DNA of 64,000 nt from Tepidiforma bonchosmolovskayae (GCF_008838325.1 NZ_CP042829.1:2604001-2668000); one strand, 5' to 3'. Positions 8,784 through 17,369 are shown, counted from the first letter of the stretch. The notes: generated by a model not told the origin, from the sequence alone. Numbers and translations: made by a program.

Positions 8784-9320
8784 TCAGGCCTGCTCGCGGT
8801 CCAGCTGCTCGAGGTTCTCCCGCACCGAGCTGAGCAGCTGGGTCAGAAGCCGTTCCAGGCGCAGCAGGACTTCCCGCGTGTAGCGGTTGAGGTTTTCAAG
8901 CTCCTGCCGCGTGGCTTCGGCAGCCTCGCTGAGGTGTGCTGCCGCAGTTGCGTCGGCTTCCGCAATGATCTGCCTGGCGCGTGCCTCCGCATCCATCAGG
9001 AGCTGCTGTGCCCGCTCCTGCGCTGCGCGCGTCAGCGCGTGCTCGTCAATGAGCCGTGCGCGCTCCTGCTCGGCCCGTTCGAGCGTCCGCCGCGCGGTCA
9101 GATGTGCGTCGTCGATTATCTGCTGCCGCGCTTCGAGCACCTGCTGGGCCTGCCGCAGGTCCGCCGGGATGGCGAGACGGAGCTGGTCGATGAGGTCGAG
9201 CAGCCGCCGCCGGTCCACGACCAGGTTGCCGCCCACCGGCAGTCTGCGCGACTCGATGACGAGCTGTTCCAGCCCGTCGATGAGGTCGAGAAACTCGAGC
9301 TGGGGCCCTTCCGGGCTCAC
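8784..9320 (-). CDS. DivIVA-like or ATP-synthase-b-like coiled-coil protein
   Basis: A 178-residue, almost wholly helical soluble protein. Residues about 35-175 form heptad-rich coiled coil with ALA/GLU/ARG/GLN repeats (QQVLEARQQIIDDAHL, ARRTLERAEQERARL, ARQIIAEADATAAAHL). The ARRxIxxAxxxA pattern resembles DivIVA/SepIVA-type and ATP synthase b-type stalks, which organise the cell envelope or act as stators; no transmembrane segment is present, so a true b subunit is unlikely. Translation begins at a GTG two bases after the coaD stop codon, preceded by AGGAG within the coaD end, so it is translated together with coaD. Confidence 0.75.
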   Translation of the reverse strand: MSPEGPQLEFLDLIDGLEQLVIESRRLPVGGNLVVDRRRLLDLIDQLRLAIPADLRQAQQVLEARQQIIDDAHLTARRTLERAEQERARLIDEHALTRAAQERAQQLLMDAEARARQIIAEADATAAAHLSEAAEATRQELENLNRYTREVLLRLERLLTQLLSSVRENLEQLDREQA

Positions 9321-9322
9321 GG

Positions 9323-9805
9323 TTACTCCTGTCCGAGTTTCCGGCGCAGCGCAGCACGCACATGCGGCGGCACAAGGTCGGCAACATCGTAGCCGAGGCG
9401 CGAGACCTCGCGAATGCGGCTCGCACTGATGTACAGGAACTCCTGGTTGGCCATCAGGAAGACAGATTCGAGGTGGGGCGCCATTTTCCGGTTCATCATC
9501 GCCATGTCGAACTCCACCTCGAAGTCGCTGACGGCCCGGATGCCCCGCACAATGGCGACCGCGCCCTTTCGCTTGGCAAATTCGACGGTCATCTCGTCAA
9601 AACCTTCGACCTCGACCGTCGGCAGATTGGCCACCGCCTGTTTCACCATGTCGATCCGCTCTTCCCACGTGAACATCGTCGCTTTATCCCGCCCCTTCAC
9701 GACCGCGACGATCACGCGGTCGAACAGGTGGGTCATGCGCACGATGAGGTCGAGGTGACCGTTGGTGACCGGGTCGAACCCGCCCGGGTAGACTGCAATC
9801 CTCAT
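9323..9805 (-). CDS. coaD: Phosphopantetheine adenylyltransferase
   Basis: Catalyses the penultimate step of coenzyme A synthesis, forming dephospho-CoA from 4'-phosphopantetheine and ATP. The 160-residue length is typical. The nucleotidyltransferase motif appears as YPGGFDPVTNGHLDLI (about residues 6-21, TNGH being the family's TxGH), and the second motif as YISASRIREVSRLG (about 125-138). The first four bases overlap the end of rsmD, as is common in many bacteria where rsmD and coaD are paired. Confidence 0.96.
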   Translation of the reverse strand: MRIAVYPGGFDPVTNGHLDLIVRMTHLFDRVIVAVVKGRDKATMFTWEERIDMVKQAVANLPTVEVEGFDEMTVEFAKRKGAVAIVRGIRAVSDFEVEFDMAMMNRKMAPHLESVFLMANQEFLYISASRIREVSRLGYDVADLVPPHVRAALRRKLGQE

Positions 9806-10362
9806 TCGCCCTCCAGGTGGCCGTAGAACGCAACGGCGGTGTCGCCGTACGTGCGCCGGTCGAGGAGCTGGAGCCCTTCCGGCCGCACCGGCGGATTGTA
9901 CCGGCTTCCATGCTCGAAGACGATCCGCCCGCCGGGCGCAAGAAGCCGGCTCAGCCGCACAAGGACCTCCTCCTTCGATTGGTCGTCATAGGGCGGGTCC
10001 ATGAAGATCAGGTCGAACGTGCCCTCGATGCGGTCGAGTGCTGCCGGAAGCCGACCGCGCAGGACGGTTGCCTGCGCCGAAAAGCCGGCCCGCGCCAGGC
10101 TCTGGAGGATCGCCTCGACGCAGGCGGCCTCACCCTCAAGGAAGGTGGCATGGGAAGCCCCCCGGCTGAGGGCTTCGATGCCGAGGGCGCCGGTGCCGGC
10201 GTACAGGTCGAGCACCCGCGCGCCTCCGACCGCGCTGGCGAGGATGTTGAAGACGGCCTCGCGGACAAGGCCGGACGTTGGCCGCAGGCGAACTCCGCGC
10301 GGCTCAACCAGCGGAACGCCGCGGGCGGAGCCCCCGGCGATGCGGACACCTTTGCCGGCCAT
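9802..10362 (-). CDS. rsmD: 16S rRNA (guanine(966)-N2)-methyltransferase
   Basis: SAM-dependent enzyme that modifies G966 of 16S rRNA during small-subunit assembly. The 186-residue protein has VRIAGGSARGVPL near its start, RPTSGLVREAVFNIL, the SAM motif VLDLYAGTGALGIEALSRG, and the catalytic FMDPPYD motif. A much longer in-frame opening exists (to 10557) but that part overlaps the upstream gene in another frame; the ATG at 10362 shares its first base with the upstream TGA (TGATG), and matches the family start, so I use it. Translational coupling to both neighbours is likely. Confidence 0.94.
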   Translation of the reverse strand: MAGKGVRIAGGSARGVPLVEPRGVRLRPTSGLVREAVFNILASAVGGARVLDLYAGTGALGIEALSRGASHATFLEGEAACVEAILQSLARAGFSAQATVLRGRLPAALDRIEGTFDLIFMDPPYDDQSKEEVLVRLSRLLAPGGRIVFEHGSRYNPPVRPEGLQLLDRRTYGDTAVAFYGHLEGE

Positions 10363-12065
10363 CAGTTGCCTGCCGTGGGGGATGGGGTTGTGGAAGCGGC
10401 CTGCCGGGGCCGAACAACCACGTCGACCGAATTCTCGAAGAGGGCCGCGCCGTCGCTCAAGGTCAGGGAAACGGTGTACGTGCCCGGCTCGGCCGGTGTG
10501 AACCACCGCGCCGACCCGCGGCCGGTGTCTTCGATTGTGCCCCCGCTGACCGACCATTTCGGCTTCAGGTCCTCGGCGTTCGGCTGCATGAGCGTCGGGA
10601 GGCCGCTGGTGACGAACGGGATGAGCGCCGGCCAGATGTCGCCGAGCAGCACGTTTTCCGATGCATCTTCGATGGCAACGCCGCCCAGCCGGTACGTTGG
10701 TATGAGCTCCAGCTTGAACCCGACGCTAAAGACGTTCTCAAGGTAGATGGTCCGGCTGCCGCCGCCCTGGGCTTGCTTGTAGCTGAAGGCGACGGTCGCT
10801 GTCTCGGGGTACCAGCGGATGCCGGTGAGCCCCTCGTCGCGGTCGATGTTGGTGCCCGCGACGTTTACCTGCGTGCTCACGGTGATGGCCTCGGCCTGGG
10901 CCCGGATGGAGATGCGCGTCGCGATATTCATCGCATCGACGAGCGTGAGGCGGTTGATCGTCTCGCCGCCGGTTTCCGTCGCGTAGGGGGAAACGGTCAG
11001 CACCAGCTTTGAGGGCTGCACGCGCCCGGTCAGGAAGGCAAGCACCTCAGGCATCACCAGCCGGAACGTCGCCTGGTCGCGGTAGGGAGCGATTTTGATC
11101 AGGTCCACGCGTTCGGCAATTGCCTGGTAGTCGTAGGCCCCTTCGTCGATGCGGTTCTGCGTCTTGATCGGCGACGGCAGCGTCACGGTCACTTTCTTCC
11201 CCTGCGCATGGAGCACCTCGGCCAGCTCACCGATGAACAGCGTGAACGACGTCCGCTGGGTGGCGGGCAGGTCCAGGTAGGCGATGTCGATGCCATTGAC
11301 GCCGGCTTCGTTAACCTTCGCGACGATCTGCTGGACGTGGTTGGTCCGCGACCGTGCGTCGGCCAGCAGCGACTCGACGACGGCGACCTGTCCCGGGACC
11401 GACGCATTCGCAGCGATGACGGGGTACACCTCGTACGTTGTGCTCTTCGGCACCGTTCGGCTGAGCTCGCCCGCGACGCCGCCGTCGGCCGCCGGCGCGA
11501 AGTCGATGGGGTGGACAATGGTCACGTGCGGGATGGCCTGCTGGTTGAGCGTCGCGTTGTGCGGGAGGTAGGCCACCACCTCGCCTGCCGGGGTGTTCCG
11601 TCGCAGCACGGCGATGACGGCCGGCGCGTCCTTGAAGGTGCCGGTGACCACCGCACCCTGCGCATCGGGCACTGCCGGGGCGACCGGCTCCCAGCGCTTC
11701 GCCGCCTCGTCATACCGGAAGAAGCTGAGCATGCGCCCGTCGCTGGCCGGTTTCAGCAGGGCAGCCTGCACCTGCAGGTCGAAACCGGGCTGCGTCGCCT
11801 GCGCCTTCGGGTTCAATTCGAAAATGCGGGAGGCGAACTCGTAGCCGTCCGGGGCTGCGATGTTCCGGTCCGACGGGCAGTAGACCTCAACGCAATCGCC
11901 GCCCCCGCACACGCGGCCGTATCCGAACCAAACGAGGAGCGCGACGCCCACGAGGATGGCGGCGAGCGCCGCGATGCGGGCCATCGGCCGCTGCCCGGGC
12001 CGACCCCCGAAGACCTGGTTGCCCCCGCCCGCTCCCCAGGGCAGGCGGCCGCCCCCTCGCATCAT
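10362..12065 (-). CDS. Membrane-anchored GH18-like protein with C-terminal PKD-like domain
   Basis: A 567-residue extracytoplasmic protein. A glycine-rich cytosolic start (1-27) precedes a signal-anchor helix (ARIAALAAILVGVALLVWFGY, about 29-49). Then comes a beta-rich region (50-180), a TIM-barrel-like region with EAGVNGIDIAYLDL (about 240-290) and a C-terminal Ig/PKD-like domain (about 480-555, WFTPAEPGTYTVSLTLSDG). The barrel resembles GH18 chitinase/spore-lysin proteins, but the usual D-G-x-D-x-D-x-E site reads N-G-I-D-I-A-Y-L-D, so the catalytic Glu is not in place and activity is doubtful. It may bind sugar polymers at the surface. It lies between htrA and rsmD on the same strand. Confidence 0.7.
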   Translation of the reverse strand: MMRGGGRLPWGAGGGNQVFGGRPGQRPMARIAALAAILVGVALLVWFGYGRVCGGGDCVEVYCPSDRNIAAPDGYEFASRIFELNPKAQATQPGFDLQVQAALLKPASDGRMLSFFRYDEAAKRWEPVAPAVPDAQGAVVTGTFKDAPAVIAVLRRNTPAGEVVAYLPHNATLNQQAIPHVTIVHPIDFAPAADGGVAGELSRTVPKSTTYEVYPVIAANASVPGQVAVVESLLADARSRTNHVQQIVAKVNEAGVNGIDIAYLDLPATQRTSFTLFIGELAEVLHAQGKKVTVTLPSPIKTQNRIDEGAYDYQAIAERVDLIKIAPYRDQATFRLVMPEVLAFLTGRVQPSKLVLTVSPYATETGGETINRLTLVDAMNIATRISIRAQAEAITVSTQVNVAGTNIDRDEGLTGIRWYPETATVAFSYKQAQGGGSRTIYLENVFSVGFKLELIPTYRLGGVAIEDASENVLLGDIWPALIPFVTSGLPTLMQPNAEDLKPKWSVSGGTIEDTGRGSARWFTPAEPGTYTVSLTLSDGAALFENSVDVVVRPRQAASTTPSPTAGN

Positions 12066-12098
12066 CGGCGGGGGTGCTCCGCATGGGCGTTACGCAGG

Positions 12099-13307
12099 CT
12101 ATGACCGTTTCGCAAGTCGGACCTCGGTCTCGATTATGCGGCCATTCCGATTGAGGACAACCTTCACCGTTTCGCCCGGCTGATGCTTCGCCAGCGCGTT
12201 CAGCAGCGGCGTCTGCGCGTCGACCGCAGTGTCGCCGACCCGCATGATGACATCGCCCGCCCGGATCCCCGCCTGGGCGGCCACCCCTCCCTGCACAATC
12301 GTGAGGACGACCGCCCCGGTGCTGGTCGGGAGCGCAGGCAGGCGCGCGGCCACCTCGTCGTTCAGGTCGAGGTGGTCAAGCTGGAGCGACGGCCGGCTGA
12401 TGGGGCCGCGCCCTGCGATGATCTGGTTCGCAATCTCCATCACACGCCGCGAGGGGATGGCGAAGGCCACGCCCTCGACCGTCTGGCCGCCGTTCGATTG
12501 CCGCAGGATGGTGGTCGGCATGCCGACAAACTGACCGGCCAGGTTTACGAGCGCCCCGCCGCTGTTCCCGCTGTTTATCGCTGCGTCAGTCTGGATGATG
12601 TCGTCGTGGCGCACGCCGTCGAGCACCCGCGACCGGTTCAGCCCGCTGACGACCCCAACCGTCACCGACCCGTACAGCTCGCCGAGCGGGTTTCCGATGG
12701 CCAGGACCGTTTCCCCCGGCTCAAGCTCGGCCGAATCTCCAACTTCGATGACGGAGAGTCCAACCGGGGCCACCTGCAGGACCGCAATGTCGTTGAACGG
12801 ATAGTCGTGCCCGATGAGCACGGCCGGCCGCTCGCTCCCGTCAGCGAACACCACCTTCAGCTGGTCGGTCCCCATGACGACGTGAGCGTTGGTCACGATG
12901 TACCCCTCGGCGCTGATGACGACGCCGCTCCCGACGTCGAGGCTTCGGCGTGTCGCGCTCTCGACGCGCACCACCGCGGGGAGCGCCTTCCGTGCCGCCG
13001 AGGTGAGCGCCGTGGTGACCTCGAGTTCGACAGGGGTGCCGGTTGCTGAGGCCGTGCTGTCGGCGCCACCAGGCTCGTCATCGATGCCGGCAGCAACCAG
13101 CGCACCGGCGATACCCCCGATGACGGCTCCCACCACGAGCCCGCCGATGCCGAGCAGGAGCGCTCCGCTCCATCCGCCTCCCTTCGTCGGGGGCGAGGGC
13201 GCCGGCGGGTCGGGCGGAGGCTCGGATGCTCCCGGCTGCAGTACCGGCTCGGCCGGAGGCCGCCAGACTGTCCCTGTGGTGCCCGGTTCCCCCGGCCCCG
13301 TGCTCAT
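12099..13307 (-). CDS. HtrA/DegP-type serine protease with one PDZ domain
   Basis: A 402-residue envelope protease. A proline-rich cytosolic tail (1-60) is followed by one membrane helix (about 65-90), a trypsin-like domain with the triad His142 (VTNAHVV), Asp173 (NDIAVLQV) and Ser249 (GNSGGALVN), and a C-terminal PDZ domain (about 300-395). HtrA enzymes degrade or refold damaged exported proteins. I start at the ATG at 13307 (MSTGPGE); an in-frame ATG four codons upstream (13320) is also possible because both sit near GGGTAGGGG. It is divergent from greA and 33 bases upstream of the GH18-like gene. Confidence 0.9.
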   Translation of the reverse strand: MSTGPGEPGTTGTVWRPPAEPVLQPGASEPPPDPPAPSPPTKGGGWSGALLLGIGGLVVGAVIGGIAGALVAAGIDDEPGGADSTASATGTPVELEVTTALTSAARKALPAVVRVESATRRSLDVGSGVVISAEGYIVTNAHVVMGTDQLKVVFADGSERPAVLIGHDYPFNDIAVLQVAPVGLSVIEVGDSAELEPGETVLAIGNPLGELYGSVTVGVVSGLNRSRVLDGVRHDDIIQTDAAINSGNSGGALVNLAGQFVGMPTTILRQSNGGQTVEGVAFAIPSRRVMEIANQIIAGRGPISRPSLQLDHLDLNDEVAARLPALPTSTGAVVLTIVQGGVAAQAGIRAGDVIMRVGDTAVDAQTPLLNALAKHQPGETVKVVLNRNGRIIETEVRLAKRS

Positions 13308-13327
13308 GCCCCTACCCATCTTCGAAA

Positions 13328-13357
13328 TTGCCCCCGGACGAGCGCCGTCGGTATACT
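13328..13357 (+). promoter_or_regulatory. Likely greA promoter
   Basis: TTGCCC at 13328-13333 and TATACT at 13352-13357 are separated by 18 bases. The expected start point near 13364 coincides with the first base of the 13364-13393 hairpin. A second TAGGGT box at 13416-13421, five bases before the ATG, could serve a leaderless greA mRNA. Confidence 0.55.
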
Positions 13358-13363
13358 TCGGCG

Positions 13364-13400
13364 GGAACTGAGGCAACGCGCGGCCTCAGTTCCTTTGTTC
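13364..13400 (+). promoter_or_regulatory. Terminator-like hairpin at the 5' end of the greA transcript
   Basis: GGAACTGAGGC at 13364-13374 pairs perfectly with GCCTCAGTTCC at 13383-13393 around an eight-base loop, and TTTGTTC follows. htrA and greA diverge here, so there is no upstream gene on this strand to terminate; the element must lie in the greA leader. It could cause premature termination (attenuation) or protect the 5' end. Confidence 0.65.
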
Positions 13401-13426
13401 TCGCGCGGCATTGGCTAGGGTACGAC

Positions 13427-13894
13427 ATGACTGATAAGCCCGTTCCCCTGACCCGTGAAGGAAAGGCAAAGCTCGAGCAGGAGCTCGAGCAGCTCCGCAT
13501 TCGGCGCCGAGAGGTGGCGGAACTGATCCACAATGCGCAGGAGCAGGGCTCCAGCCAGGCCGACGCCGAATACGACGACGCGAAGCTCGAACAGGGCCGC
13601 GTCGAAGGCCGCATTCTCGAGATTGAGGACATCCTGCGCCGCGCCAAGATTATCGACGAGGAGGCTGCACACGCGGCCGGGCGGGTTGTGGTCGGCTCCA
13701 CCGTCGAGGTCGACCAGGACGGCACCATCCGCACCTACAAGATTGTCGGTCCTCCAGAGGCCGACCCGCTGAACGGGAAGATTTCGAACGACTCTCCGGT
13801 CGGCACTGCCCTGCTGGGGAAGGCTGTCGGCGACGTCGTCTCGGTGAACGTCCCCAAGGGGGTCATCAAGCTCAAGGTGCTCAAGATCGACTGA
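13427..13894 (+). CDS. greA: Transcription elongation factor GreA
   Basis: Cleavage factor that rescues backtracked RNA polymerase. The 155-residue protein has the N-terminal coiled coil (about residues 8-75) with the acidic tip seen as QADAEYDDAKLEQ (about 43-55) that reaches into the polymerase channel, and the C-terminal FKBP-like domain with SPVGTALLGKAVGDVVSVNVPKG. The ATG is confirmed by the conserved PLTREGKAKLEQEL start. Gap to lysS is 74 bases and contains a GC-rich hairpin, so greA and lysS may or may not share transcripts. Confidence 0.97.
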   Translation: MTDKPVPLTREGKAKLEQELEQLRIRRREVAELIHNAQEQGSSQADAEYDDAKLEQGRVEGRILEIEDILRRAKIIDEEAAHAAGRVVVGSTVEVDQDGTIRTYKIVGPPEADPLNGKISNDSPVGTALLGKAVGDVVSVNVPKGVIKLKVLKID

Positions 13895-13924
13895 CGCCGC
13901 GGTCGAGCGCACAATTCCAGCTGT

Positions 13925-13950
13925 GACGGGCCGCGGGGACGCGGCCCGTC
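13925..13950 (+). terminator. GC-rich hairpin between greA and lysS
   Basis: GACGGGCCGCG at 13925-13935 pairs with its exact complement at 13940-13950 around a GGGA tetraloop. There is no T-run after it and the lysS ribosome-binding site begins seven bases later. It may weaken read-through from greA or act as a processing/stability element rather than a full terminator. Confidence 0.5.
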
Positions 13951-13968
13951 GTCGTGAAGGAGCCGTTC

Positions 13969-15438
13969 GTGGATGAACTGATGGCGCAGCGGCTGGCGAA
14001 GCTCGAGGAGCTGCGCCGCCTCGGCATCGACCCCTACCCCCCGCGATGGGAGCGCACCCACACCTCCCGCGAGGTGGTCGCGATGGTCGAGGCCCTGCCA
14101 GCTGACCAGGCTGAAGCGGCCGGCGTGACGGTACGCGTTGCCGGCCGCGTCGTCGCGCGGCGGGACATGGGCAAGGCGACGTTCATGGACCTCCTCGACG
14201 GGTACGGCCGGCTCCAGGTCCTCCTCCGCGCCAACACCACCGATCGATACGACCTGCTGCGGCTCGTCGACCTCGGCGACTTCATCGGCGTGACCGGCAC
14301 CCCCATCCGCACCCGGACGGGACAGCCGACGGTCCAGGCGTCGTCGTGGACCATGCTGGCAAAAGCGCTCCACGCGCCCCCTGAAAAGTACCACGGCCTC
14401 TCCGACCCTGACCTGCGCCAGCGCCGCCGCTACCTCGACCTCATGGCCAACGAGGAGACACGGCGCGTCTTCGAAATCCGCAGCCGCACGGTCGCCGCCA
14501 TCCGCCGGTTCCTCGACGACCGGGGCTTCCTCGAGGTCGAGACGCCGATTCTGCAGGTGAGCGAGGGCGGTGCGGCGGCCCGTCCGTTCGTCACGCACTT
14601 CAATGCCCTCGATGAGCCCCGCGTCCTCCGTATCAGCCTTGAGCTCCACCTGAAGCGGCTGCTCGTCGGCGGCTTCGAGCGCGTCTACGAAATCGGGCGC
14701 AACTTCCGGAACGAAGGGATGAGCTTCAAGCACAATCCCGAATTCACGATGCTCGAATCGTACGAGGCGTACGCCGACTACAACGATGTCGCCGAGATGA
14801 CGGAGGAGATGATCAGCACCGTGGCGCGCCAGGTGCTCGGCACCACCGTCATTGCGTTCCGCGGCCATCAGATCGACTTAGCACCGCCGTGGCGCCGGAT
14901 GACCTTCATCGAGGCGCTCCGCGAATTCGGCGGCCCCGACCTGGAGACCATCACCGACGCCGATGCCCTGCGCGATGAACTCCGCCGCCGCGGGCTCCCG
15001 GTCACCGACCAGATGGGGTACGGCAAGCTGGCCGACGAAGCGATGTCCCACTACGTCGAGCCGAACCTCATCCAGCCGACCTTCCTGCTCGATTACCCTG
15101 TCGAACTTTCGCCGCTCGCCAAGCGGAAGCCCGAAAACCCGCGCCTCGTCGAGCGGTTTGAGTGCTTCATTGCCGGGTTCGAATGCGGAAATGCCTACAC
15201 CGAGCTGAACGACCCGCTCGACCAGCGGCAGCGGTTCGAACAGCAGCTCGCGCTGAAGGCCGCCGGCGATGACGAGGTCGAGCTGGTCGACGAAGATTTC
15301 CTCTTCGCGCTCGAGCACGGCATGCCGCCGACCGGCGGCTTCGGGATGGGCATCGACCGCCTCGTCATGCTGCTGACCGGGCAGCCGTCCATCCGCGAGG
15401 TCATCCTCTTCCCGCCGGTGCGGGCGCGCGAGGACTGA
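13969..15438 (+). CDS. lysS: Lysyl-tRNA synthetase (class II)
   Basis: Charges tRNA-Lys. The 489-residue protein carries the N-terminal OB-fold anticodon-binding domain (about 45-140, VRVAGRVVARRDMGKATFMDL) and the class II catalytic core with motif 2 (ERVYEIGRNFRNEGMSFKHNPEFTMLE) and motif 3 (GFGMGIDRLVMLLT). An in-frame GTG at 13954 gives five more residues, but AAGGAG at 13957-13962 lies six bases before the GTG at 13969 and overlaps the earlier start, so I choose 13969. NUDIX and serS genes follow closely on the same strand. Confidence 0.97.
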   Translation: MDELMAQRLAKLEELRRLGIDPYPPRWERTHTSREVVAMVEALPADQAEAAGVTVRVAGRVVARRDMGKATFMDLLDGYGRLQVLLRANTTDRYDLLRLVDLGDFIGVTGTPIRTRTGQPTVQASSWTMLAKALHAPPEKYHGLSDPDLRQRRRYLDLMANEETRRVFEIRSRTVAAIRRFLDDRGFLEVETPILQVSEGGAAARPFVTHFNALDEPRVLRISLELHLKRLLVGGFERVYEIGRNFRNEGMSFKHNPEFTMLESYEAYADYNDVAEMTEEMISTVARQVLGTTVIAFRGHQIDLAPPWRRMTFIEALREFGGPDLETITDADALRDELRRRGLPVTDQMGYGKLADEAMSHYVEPNLIQPTFLLDYPVELSPLAKRKPENPRLVERFECFIAGFECGNAYTELNDPLDQRQRFEQQLALKAAGDDEVELVDEDFLFALEHGMPPTGGFGMGIDRLVMLLTGQPSIREVILFPPVRARED

Positions 15439-15441
15439 CGC

Positions 15442-15954
15442 GTGGAGCCAATCGAACGGCACCACACGGCGACGGCATACATCGTCGCCCGCGGCCGAAC
15501 CCTGCTGCTCTGGCATCGCGGGCTGCGGATGTGGCTCCCGCCCGGCGGCCACCTCGAGCCGAACGAAGACCCGGTCCAGGGCGCCCTCCGCGAGGCGCGG
15601 GAAGAAGCCGGGCTTGCCGTGGAGGTCATCCCGCCGCCCGGCCTGCTTGCCGTTGAGCGGCCGATGGTGCTGCCGCCGCCCGCTGTCATCCTCATCGAGG
15701 ACATCGTTCGGCCCGACCAGCCGTTCCACCAGCACATCGACCACGTCTACTTCACCGTGGCAATCGACCGGGTCGACTTCACGGCACCGATCCCCCACGG
15801 GCCGCACCGGTGGGTAGGGCTCGAGGATCTGCAGGCTGCGGTTGCGCTCCCCGAACCCGGTGGTACGCTCGTCCCCGTTGCCGAGGACGTTCGCCTCCTC
15901 GGCATTCGCGCCATCGAGGCAGCCGCGAATCGCGGGAGCGTACCCGGATGCTGA
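15442..15954 (+). CDS. NUDIX hydrolase
   Basis: A 170-residue cytosolic hydrolase of nucleoside diphosphates linked to another moiety. The full Nudix box is present: G at the start of GGHLEPNED, then five residues to E, and REAREEAGL, matching GX5EX7REUXEEXGU (about residues 34-56). Substrate cannot be read from the sequence; many such enzymes remove damaged nucleotides. It starts with GTG three bases after the lysS stop codon, and its last seven bases overlap the serS start, so lysS-NUDIX-serS is almost certainly one operon. Confidence 0.88.
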   Translation: MEPIERHHTATAYIVARGRTLLLWHRGLRMWLPPGGHLEPNEDPVQGALREAREEAGLAVEVIPPPGLLAVERPMVLPPPAVILIEDIVRPDQPFHQHIDHVYFTVAIDRVDFTAPIPHGPHRWVGLEDLQAAVALPEPGGTLVPVAEDVRLLGIRAIEAAANRGSVPGC

Positions 15955-17240
15955 GCCTGCAATTCATCCGCGAGAACGCCGAGCGTGTCCGCAGGGACAT
16001 GCTCCTGAGGAACGCGGACGTCAACATCGACCGCATTCTCCAGCTCGACGAGCAGCGGCGCGCGCTCCTCCAGCAGGTCGAAGGGCTCCGGGCGAAACGG
16101 AACGCCGCCAGCAAAGCCATCGGGGCCTCGAAGGACCCTGCGGAGCGCGAGGTCCGCATCGCCGAGATGCGTCTCGTCGGCGAAGAAATCGAGCGGCTCG
16201 AAGGCAAACTGCGAACCGTCGAGGAAGAACTCCAGCGGCGGCTGTACGAGGTCCCGAACATCGTCGACGAAGCCGTGCCCCGCGGCCCGGATGAGACGTC
16301 GAACGTCGTCGTTGAAACAATCGGTGAGCCCCGGGAGTTCGACTTCGTTCCCCGGCCGCACTGGGAGCTCGGCGTCATCGTCGACGGGCTGGATATTGAG
16401 CGCGGCGCGAGGATGTCGGGCTCCCGGTTCTACGTCCTCAAGGGGCCGCTCGCCCGGCTGCAGCGCGCGCTCATCCAGTTCATGCTCGACGAGCACGTTG
16501 CCGCCGGGTTCACGGAAGCGTACGTGCCGTACATGCTCTCCGAGGCGTCGCTGCTCGCCTCCGGCCAGCTGCCGAAATTCCGGGACAACCTGTATCGCGA
16601 CGCCGAGGAGGACTTCTACTTCATCCCGACGGCCGAAGTCGCCCTCGTGAACTACCACCGCGACGAGATCATCCCGCCCGGCCAGCTGCCGCAGCGGTTC
16701 GTCGCCCATACGCCCTGCTTCCGGCGGGAAAAAATGAGTGCCGGCCGCGATGTCCGCGGCATCAAGCGCGGCCACCAGTTCGAGAAGGTCGAGATGTTCG
16801 TCTACTGCGAGCCGGAGGCCAGCCCGGCCGAATTCGACCTGCTGGTCAGCCGGGCAAAGCACATCGCCGCAGCGCTCGAACTGCCGCACCGGGTGGTCGC
16901 GCTGTGCAGCGGCGACCTCGGATTCAACGCCGCGCGGACCTTCGACCTTGAAGTTTGGGCTCCCGGCCAGGGCGAGTGGCTCGAAGTCAGCTCGGCCTCC
17001 AACTGCCTGGATTTCCAGGCGCGGCGCGCCAACATCCGCTACCGCCCGGCCCCGGACGCGCCGCTCCGCCACCCGCACATGCTCAACGCATCGGGTCTCG
17101 CGCTCCCGCGGACCGTCATCGCGGTCATGGAAAACTACCAGCAGGCCGACGGGAGCATCGTCGTTCCCACACCGCTCCGGCGGTACATGGATGCCGACGT
17201 CATCCCGGCCGTCGCGCCCCTGCCGCCGCAGCGGGATTGA
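15948..17240 (+). CDS. serS: Seryl-tRNA synthetase
   Basis: Charges tRNA-Ser (and tRNA-Sec where present). The 430-residue protein starts with the canonical MLSLQFIRENAERVR, has the long N-terminal antiparallel coiled coil that grips the tRNA variable arm (about 25-105), and a class II core with the TAEV serine pocket (FIPTAEVALVNYHRDEII), motif 2 (PCFRREKMSAGRDVRGIKRGHQFEKVE is split in this description as FRRE and HQFEKVE) and motif 3 near MLNASGLALPRTV. The ATG overlaps the NUDIX gene by seven bases in a different frame. Confidence 0.97.
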   Translation: MLSLQFIRENAERVRRDMLLRNADVNIDRILQLDEQRRALLQQVEGLRAKRNAASKAIGASKDPAEREVRIAEMRLVGEEIERLEGKLRTVEEELQRRLYEVPNIVDEAVPRGPDETSNVVVETIGEPREFDFVPRPHWELGVIVDGLDIERGARMSGSRFYVLKGPLARLQRALIQFMLDEHVAAGFTEAYVPYMLSEASLLASGQLPKFRDNLYRDAEEDFYFIPTAEVALVNYHRDEIIPPGQLPQRFVAHTPCFRREKMSAGRDVRGIKRGHQFEKVEMFVYCEPEASPAEFDLLVSRAKHIAAALELPHRVVALCSGDLGFNAARTFDLEVWAPGQGEWLEVSSASNCLDFQARRANIRYRPAPDAPLRHPHMLNASGLALPRTVIAVMENYQQADGSIVVPTPLRRYMDADVIPAVAPLPPQRD

Positions 17241-17369
17241 CCACGGCTTTACCTCTGGTCACGTTTCACACGCAAATTACACAACCGCGACCTCATTCAG
17301 TTCACCGGAACATTTCCCGGGCTCACACTCGTCTCCAGCACCAGATTCGAGCGTGACTGGAGGAATGTC

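Noticed and set aside
9817-10746. 309-residue plus-strand open frame
   Set aside because: Antisense to rsmD and the GH18-like gene; no start signal and no domain pattern.
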